64,000 nt of DNA from assembly GCF_963666145.1 (NCBI RefSeq), contig NZ_OY762614.1, forward strand, positions 6,066,501 through 6,130,500, written 5' to 3'. The DNA is from an uncultured Desulfobacter sp. (GTDB taxonomy: Bacteria; Desulfobacterota; Desulfobacteria; Desulfobacterales; Desulfobacteraceae). The notes below the pieces were generated by a model. That model was not told the DNA's origin, did not search any database, and was given only the letters and a program-made list of their open reading frames with translations. Of this stretch, positions 60,221 to 64,000 are shown piece by piece; positions within the stretch are counted from its first letter, which is position 1, and each line of letters opens with the position of its first letter. The translations under genes were made by a program, and so were the position numbers.

Positions 60221-61882
60221 TTACACTTTGAACCGGCCCACCATTTCATTAAGATTAGCAGCAAGTTTTGACAGCTCTTCGGCGCTTAGACTGACCTGAC
60301 CGCTTCTGTCAGCCATTTCGCTGGATGACTGGTTGACATCACTGATATCTTTTGTAATTTCGTCAGCCACAATAGAACTTTGGCTCACATTCTGGTTCAC
60401 TTCGTCAATGCCTTGGGAGGCCTGAGAGATATTCTCTGAAATCTCCCGTGTAGCAGAAGACTGCTCCACCACTGCCGCGGCAATGGTGGATACAATATCA
60501 TTAACCTCGGTAATAACAGCAGAAATTTCCCTCATATCCACCAATGAACCGCTGGAACTTTCCTGAATATTTCCTATTTTTGCCTTGATATCTATAGAGG
60601 CCTCTGAGGTCTGTTTGGCCAGGCCTTTGATCTCATTGGCCACAACAGCAAATCCTTTACCGGCTTCCCCGGCCCTTGCCGCTTCAATGGTGGCGTTCAA
60701 GGATAGAAGATTGACCTGCTCGGAAATATCGGTGATGGTTTCCACCACATGACCAATGGCTTTGGCAGCAGCACTCAGTTCGTTCATCTTACCCGTAGAT
60801 TCATTGACTTTTTCCACGGCATTGATGGAAATTCTCCTGGCATTTTCAGCATTTTCAGCAATTTCATTTATCGTGGAACTCATTTCTTCCGCTGCACTTG
60901 CAACTGTATTAACATTGGTGCTGGACTGCTCCATAGCAGCGGAAATAGAATTCATATTGGCCGTCATCTCTTCGGCTGCTGTTGCCACTGTATTAGATTT
61001 CCCAGAAGTTTGGTCCGCGCTGGAAGCCATCTCTTCAGCAATGGATGACAACTCTGTGGAAGATGAAGACAATGTATTTACACCGGTGATAATATCTTTG
61101 ATCATACTGCTAAGTTCAGAAACTGTATTGCTGAGAGCCGTTGACATTTTGCCAATTTCATCCTGCTGATCAATTATAAGAGTGGAAGTAAAGTCTCCTT
61201 TGGCAATCTTGCCAACAAAATTTACGGCTTTTTGAACGGGTCCGGTGATACCACGCAAAATAATTCTACCGAAAATAATCCCCAATATTATACCTGTAAG
61301 TATAACTGTAATGGAAATAATTTTTCCTCTTTGGTATGCGCTAAAAGCATCGTCAAATTCTTTTTTAGCGACGATGAGCTGAATATCTATCAGCTCACTG
61401 AACTTGTCTGAAATTGGATCGATTACGGGGTAAAGATCGTATATGGTATATTTCTCAAGAGCCTCTTTATCTTCCTTTCTAAATATTTCTAATAATCTGG
61501 AGATTGAAGTTTCGGCGGATTTCATCAGGGGCTTAGCATCTTCGACCAATTTTTCCTCTTCTGGCACCAAGGTCGTCGCCAAATAATCAAGCCATCTTTT
61601 CTCTATAAGGCCTATCGCCTCCACTACGTTTTTTCGCCCTTTTTGCCAAGTCAGGTTGTTATTGCGAACTTTGTGGGAGGTGTCAACAATGTTAATAGCG
61701 TACATATCTGCAATGAGTTTCAGGTCCTTCAGTGGCACGACACGATCCTTGTATACCCTATTAAGCCTCATTTGCGTTTGCTTTGCGGTCCATAGTCCCA
61801 TTAGACCGACCCCAATCATTAAGATAATGAAAAAACTGATAAGTAAGTAAAGTCGTGTTCCAATTTTTAAATTACTAAACAT
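60221..61882 (-). CDS. Methyl-accepting chemotaxis protein
   Basis: This 553-aa receptor has a transmembrane helix near residues 12-32, a four-helix-bundle sensor (4HB_MCP, about 35-190; LMGLWTAKQTQMRLNRVY), a second helix near 191-212, a HAMP domain and a long signalling coiled coil with the hairpin tip (EAARAGEAGKGFAVVANEIK). No C-terminal CheR/CheB pentapeptide is seen. It senses an unknown periplasmic ligand and signals to CheA/CheW, which are not in the window. Confidence 0.92.
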   Translation of the reverse strand: MFSNLKIGTRLYLLISFFIILMIGVGLMGLWTAKQTQMRLNRVYKDRVVPLKDLKLIADMYAINIVDTSHKVRNNNLTWQKGRKNVVEAIGLIEKRWLDYLATTLVPEEEKLVEDAKPLMKSAETSISRLLEIFRKEDKEALEKYTIYDLYPVIDPISDKFSELIDIQLIVAKKEFDDAFSAYQRGKIISITVILTGIILGIIFGRIILRGITGPVQKAVNFVGKIAKGDFTSTLIIDQQDEIGKMSTALSNTVSELSSMIKDIITGVNTLSSSSTELSSIAEEMASSADQTSGKSNTVATAAEEMTANMNSISAAMEQSSTNVNTVASAAEEMSSTINEIAENAENARRISINAVEKVNESTGKMNELSAAAKAIGHVVETITDISEQVNLLSLNATIEAARAGEAGKGFAVVANEIKGLAKQTSEASIDIKAKIGNIQESSSGSLVDMREISAVITEVNDIVSTIAAAVVEQSSATREISENISQASQGIDEVNQNVSQSSIVADEITKDISDVNQSSSEMADRSGQVSLSAEELSKLAANLNEMVGRFKV

Positions 61883-61975
61883 ACGATTTTTCCTTTACGC
61901 CTCGTGGTTTAATTGTTGTTTTTTAATCGTAAAAAAAGACCTTGATCATCGTTTCGGCCACTTGAAAATATTGGG

Positions 61976-61995
61976 AGATTGATAGCTATCAATCT
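61976..61995. promoter_or_regulatory. 20-bp perfect palindrome upstream of the MCP gene
   Basis: AGATTGATAG followed directly by CTATCAATCT, 94 bp upstream of the MCP start and 40 bp after the 62037 gene's stop. Candidate operator or terminator stem (no T-run). Confidence 0.45.
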
Positions 61996-62036
61996 ATACC
62001 AATCCAGGTTGGTTTTTCAACTCGAAACCAGGCCTA

Positions 62037-62261
62037 TCAGGAGAGTTTTGGTCGCTGATCAGAATCCATAGCCTCGTATTTAATCCATGCTTCGGTCAAC
62101 AAATATTCCACCACCTGGGATCTATTTTTAGCGACCAAAACAACCTCAAGATTTCTCAGAGCCTCGGCAGCTTCCGGGGAAATAGACACCGATATTTTCT
62201 TTTTTGGTGCTGCTCCGTCCGATTTTCTTCCAGCCCCCGGCCGATATCCGCCCCTACTCAT
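62037..62261 (-). CDS. Small ribbon-helix-helix-like protein (RPGAGRK family)
   Basis: This 74-aa protein starts MSRGGYRPGAGRKSDGAA at ATG 62261 after GGGAGAA. A basic N-terminus is followed by a ribbon-helix-helix-like segment (KKISVSISPEAAEALRNLEVV, then NRSQVVEYLLTEAW). Such proteins are common on plasmids, phages and other mobile DNA as DNA-binding regulators. It overlaps the gene upstream by 8 bp. Confidence 0.7.
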   Translation of the reverse strand: MSRGGYRPGAGRKSDGAAPKKKISVSISPEAAEALRNLEVVLVAKNRSQVVEYLLTEAWIKYEAMDSDQRPKLS

Positions 62262-62484
62262 AAATTTCTCCCGCAACCTTGGCGAAAAGACCTCTGGCAA
62301 CATCTTTGCCAAGGTTTTGAGCTACAATTTCAAAAATCACTTCAAGCAACAACTCGCACCTATTTTCTGCGTGATCAGTGCATGCGTATGCGATCCTCAC
62401 CGCAGCACCTAACTCAAGATTGCCATCGGCCTGGGCATAAGGCGTTCCTTGAATTTCTTTAATGGCTGATTTAATCCTTTTCAT
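62254..62484 (-). CDS. Small unknown protein coupled to the RPGAGRK protein
   Basis: This 76-aa protein (MKRIKSAIKEIQGTPYAQAD) is mainly helical, with two cysteines (ACTDHAENRCELL). GGAG precedes the start. Its stop overlaps the next gene's ATG. No family was recognised; the pair may be accessory mobile DNA. Confidence 0.6.
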   Translation of the reverse strand: MKRIKSAIKEIQGTPYAQADGNLELGAAVRIAYACTDHAENRCELLLEVIFEIVAQNLGKDVARGLFAKVAGEIYE

Positions 62485-62627
62485 CTATCAAGACTCCTAT
62501 TATCAGGTGTTTTATCTATCTTTTGATTATATCCTACCAAATCAAAAGATATTTGCCAATGAAAGAGTAAGACTAAATCAAAAAACAACTCTAATTAGGA
62601 GTACTTCAGACCACAAAATGTACGGGA

Positions 62628-62897
62628 TTAAAATTTATATACTTCTCGGCGGTGACCGATCCGGACCACAATGACTTTTACAGCGGCGTCTTGAATTTCA
62701 CAGATGACCCGATAGTCTCTAACTCGATACTTCCACAATCCAGCCAAATTGCTTTTAAGGCCGTCACCGAATCGCCTGGGGTCTTCCTCCGTAGCAATTC
62801 GTTCGAACAGATATCGTAAAATCCGTTTTGCCTGTTGCCGATCAATCCGGGCCAGTTCCTTTTCAGCATCCTTTTGGAATTCAACTTTCCAGACCAT
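62628..62897 (-). CDS. RelE/ParE-family toxin
   Basis: This 89-aa toxin has the RelE fold pattern: WKVEFQKDAEKELARIDRQ, RFGDGLKSNLAGLWKYRVRDYRVICEI and a terminal VVRIGHRREVY with the Arg/Tyr residues used by RelE for ribosome-dependent mRNA cleavage. It overlaps the antitoxin gene by 17 bp. The order antitoxin-toxin on the same strand is the classical arrangement. Confidence 0.9.
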   Translation of the reverse strand: MVWKVEFQKDAEKELARIDRQQAKRILRYLFERIATEEDPRRFGDGLKSNLAGLWKYRVRDYRVICEIQDAAVKVIVVRIGHRREVYKF

Positions 62898-63108
62898 ATT
62901 GCTCCATCAATTTTTCAAGTGGAATTGTCTGATCTCCGCTGCGTTTCATCTCTTCAATGCGTTTTTCGGCCAAATAGACATCTTCCATATCATCAATATA
63001 TTGCAAAATGGCTTCACGGATATAAAAGGCTTTTGACCGGCCTGTTGCTAAAGCCAGAGCCGCTAATCTTTTCTCAGTTTCGTCTGGTAATCTTACGGAC
63101 GTTGGCAT
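62881..63108 (-). CDS. Ribbon-helix-helix antitoxin of the RelE pair
   Basis: This 75-aa protein starts MPTSVRLPDETEKRLAALAL at ATG 63108 after AAAGGAG. The N-terminal strand-helix-helix binds DNA, and the acidic C-terminus (DDMEDVYLAEKRIEEMKR) should bind the toxin. It is the first gene of the pair. Confidence 0.88.
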   Translation of the reverse strand: MPTSVRLPDETEKRLAALALATGRSKAFYIREAILQYIDDMEDVYLAEKRIEEMKRSGDQTIPLEKLMEQYGLES

Positions 63109-63452
63109 GTTTGCTCCTTTTCTATTTTGAATACATGTATTTATTGTAAGTCTATAAAAAAAATTTGTCAATTTTCGGGGTTCGACCAGAGGCAGGAATG
63201 TATAATTTTGGAGATTATGATCAACGACAATTAAAATTCCCGTTTCTAATTCTTTATAACTCACTGAGTTTGTACTTATTTTCGATTATTTCCTTGCTAT
63301 TTTTTGTAACATTAATAATAATGGGTTCCATTAAACATTCAGGGTAAATTCCCCATGAATCATTTACAGTCCCTGTGTCGGCTTCTTTAAATAAAAAACC
63401 AACACACCTAACAAATTAGAAACAAACTTGGTTCTGCTATAGGAGAAATAAC
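63109..63452. other. Gene-free stretch
   Basis: About 340 AT-rich bases containing the antitoxin promoter (minus) and the leader of the plus-strand small gene. A 60-codon plus-strand frame from 63165 lacks a ribosome-binding site and was not accepted. Confidence 0.4.
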
Positions 63453-63665
63453 ATGGCTCACTACGGAAATCAGTCCGATATGTTTAAGCAACGTGCTGAA
63501 AAAAATAAAAGGGATGGAGATCGCTACTATGCCCAATCAAAAGAGGCTAAAGAACGAGGTGACGATGCCGCGGCTAAAAAGTATATGGCGCAGGCACAGC
63601 ACCAGTATAAAAGTCAAAAAGAAAATGAAGCTAAAGCTAAAGAGCATAAAGGAAAAACCTGGTAA
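63453..63665 (+). CDS. Small highly charged helical protein
   Basis: This 70-aa protein (MAHYGNQSDMFKQRAEKNKR) is rich in K, E, Q and A with a heptad-like, lysine-rich helix throughout. It resembles tetratricopeptide-like single helical hairpins or stress-related hydrophilic proteins, but nothing specific is recognised. AGGAGAAATAAC precedes the ATG. Confidence 0.65.
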   Translation: MAHYGNQSDMFKQRAEKNKRDGDRYYAQSKEAKERGDDAAAKKYMAQAQHQYKSQKENEAKAKEHKGKTW

Positions 63666-63758
63666 TAAAAGAGACGACGCCAAAACGGAGGCTAAACTGC
63701 CCGAACCATTTGTTACAAGTATTTAATATTTTTTTAAAATTTTATTTGGAGAGAAAAA

Positions 63759-63974
63759 ATGGGGTTTTGGAGTTCTGCTGGTAAAATAACCTTAAGTATT
63801 GGGAAATCAGCTCTTGATAAGACACAAAAGACACTCGCCGATACAGATAGGCTTAAAGAAAAATATGAAAATTATGACGATGATCGGCTAAAAAAAATTT
63901 TAAGATCAGGAAAAACAGCTGAAAAAATGGCCGCGACACATTGGTTAAAAAAAAGAGGTTACGGCCAGAGTTAA
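63759..63974 (+). CDS. Small unknown protein
   Basis: This 71-aa protein (MGFWSSAGKITLSIGKSALD) has a short amphipathic N-terminus and a charged helical C-terminus with YDDDRLKKILRSGKTAEK. GGAGAG lies just upstream. It follows the previous small gene by about 90 bp in the same direction and may be co-expressed. No family recognised. Confidence 0.6.
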   Translation: MGFWSSAGKITLSIGKSALDKTQKTLADTDRLKEKYENYDDDRLKKILRSGKTAEKMAATHWLKKRGYGQS

Positions 63975-64000
63975 ATCAGATTGTGAAATATACACGCTCC

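Noticed and set aside
1..64000. tRNA, rRNA, CRISPR arrays, selenocysteine genes
   Set aside because: Looked for conserved tRNA T-loops, rRNA blocks, regularly spaced repeats and in-frame TGA at redox sites; none could be supported by reading. A tRNA/ncRNA covariance search would be needed to exclude small RNAs.

Overview
The window looks like the chromosome of an anaerobic, respiratory deltaproteobacterium of the Desulfobacterota, most likely a Desulfobacterales-type sulfate reducer. This is an inference from gene content: periplasmic multihaem cytochromes, a prismane protein (hcp) next to rubredoxin, a siroheme-type reductase with ferredoxin domain, a giant acyl-CoA dehydratase activase, DsrE, DGC and FmdE proteins, TSUP exporters and one-component Crp/Fnr regulators. 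No rRNA, tRNA or CRISPR array was seen.

Layout. 0-3 kb: the 5' part of hsdR with an overlapping XRE regulator, then an IS110/IS1111-type insertion sequence. 3-6 kb: DsrE protein, and a pirin/quinone oxidoreductase pair. 6-15 kb: an arsenic island (acr3, arsC, divergent arsR) followed by an ArsP-like permease, two thioredoxin-fold proteins, a DGC protein, CcdA, a Crp/Fnr regulator, FmdE, rhodanese and a TSUP exporter. 15-21 kb: housekeeping or orphan genes (YaeQ, RNase H, YaiI, DUF1456, thioesterase, metallo-hydrolase, methyltransferase, GNAT). 21-23 kb: a catalytic-domain-only tyrosine recombinase, palindromes and a VapBC-like pair. 23-26 kb: a PAS protein and a NapC/octahaem HAO-family operon. 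26-29 kb: glgA split cleanly by an insertion sequence with a 6-bp target duplication. 29-37 kb: an operon of small stress or regulatory proteins, a frameshifted DMT transporter and a sigma-54 two-component system. 37-43 kb: nitrosative-stress genes (rubredoxin, hcp, siroheme-type reductase, CBS, HPP, Crp/Fnr). 43.7-51.7 kb: a compact operon of FmdE-like protein, second octahaem cytochrome, TonB-dependent receptor and 1334-aa activase. 52-64 kb: serine recombinase, Trk/Ktr potassium uptake, a truncated antiporter, a nitrate/sulfonate/taurine-type ABC importer, an MCP, a RelE toxin-antitoxin pair and small unknowns.

How the parts may work together. Three regulatory circuits can be read from the DNA. 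(1) Two sigma-54 promoters, before the HEAT-repeat operon and before the DMT transporter, each carry a pair of TGtyGCA-N3-TGCracA palindromes at the same distance upstream. They sit beside the NtrC-type regulator gene and are its probable targets. (2) FNR-like TTGAY-N4-RTCAA boxes precede hcp, the fmdE/rhodanese pair and the divergent amidotransferase/CBS-HPP genes, next to two Crp/Fnr genes. This suggests one redox or nitrosative regulon. (3) arsR sits behind a near-consensus sigma-70 promoter.

The most likely undescribed system is the 43.7-51.7 kb operon, which joins an outer-membrane receptor, a periplasmic metal-site protein, an octahaem cytochrome and an ATP-driven low-potential electron activator. 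The dispersed palindromes linked to the two recombinase genes are a second lead.
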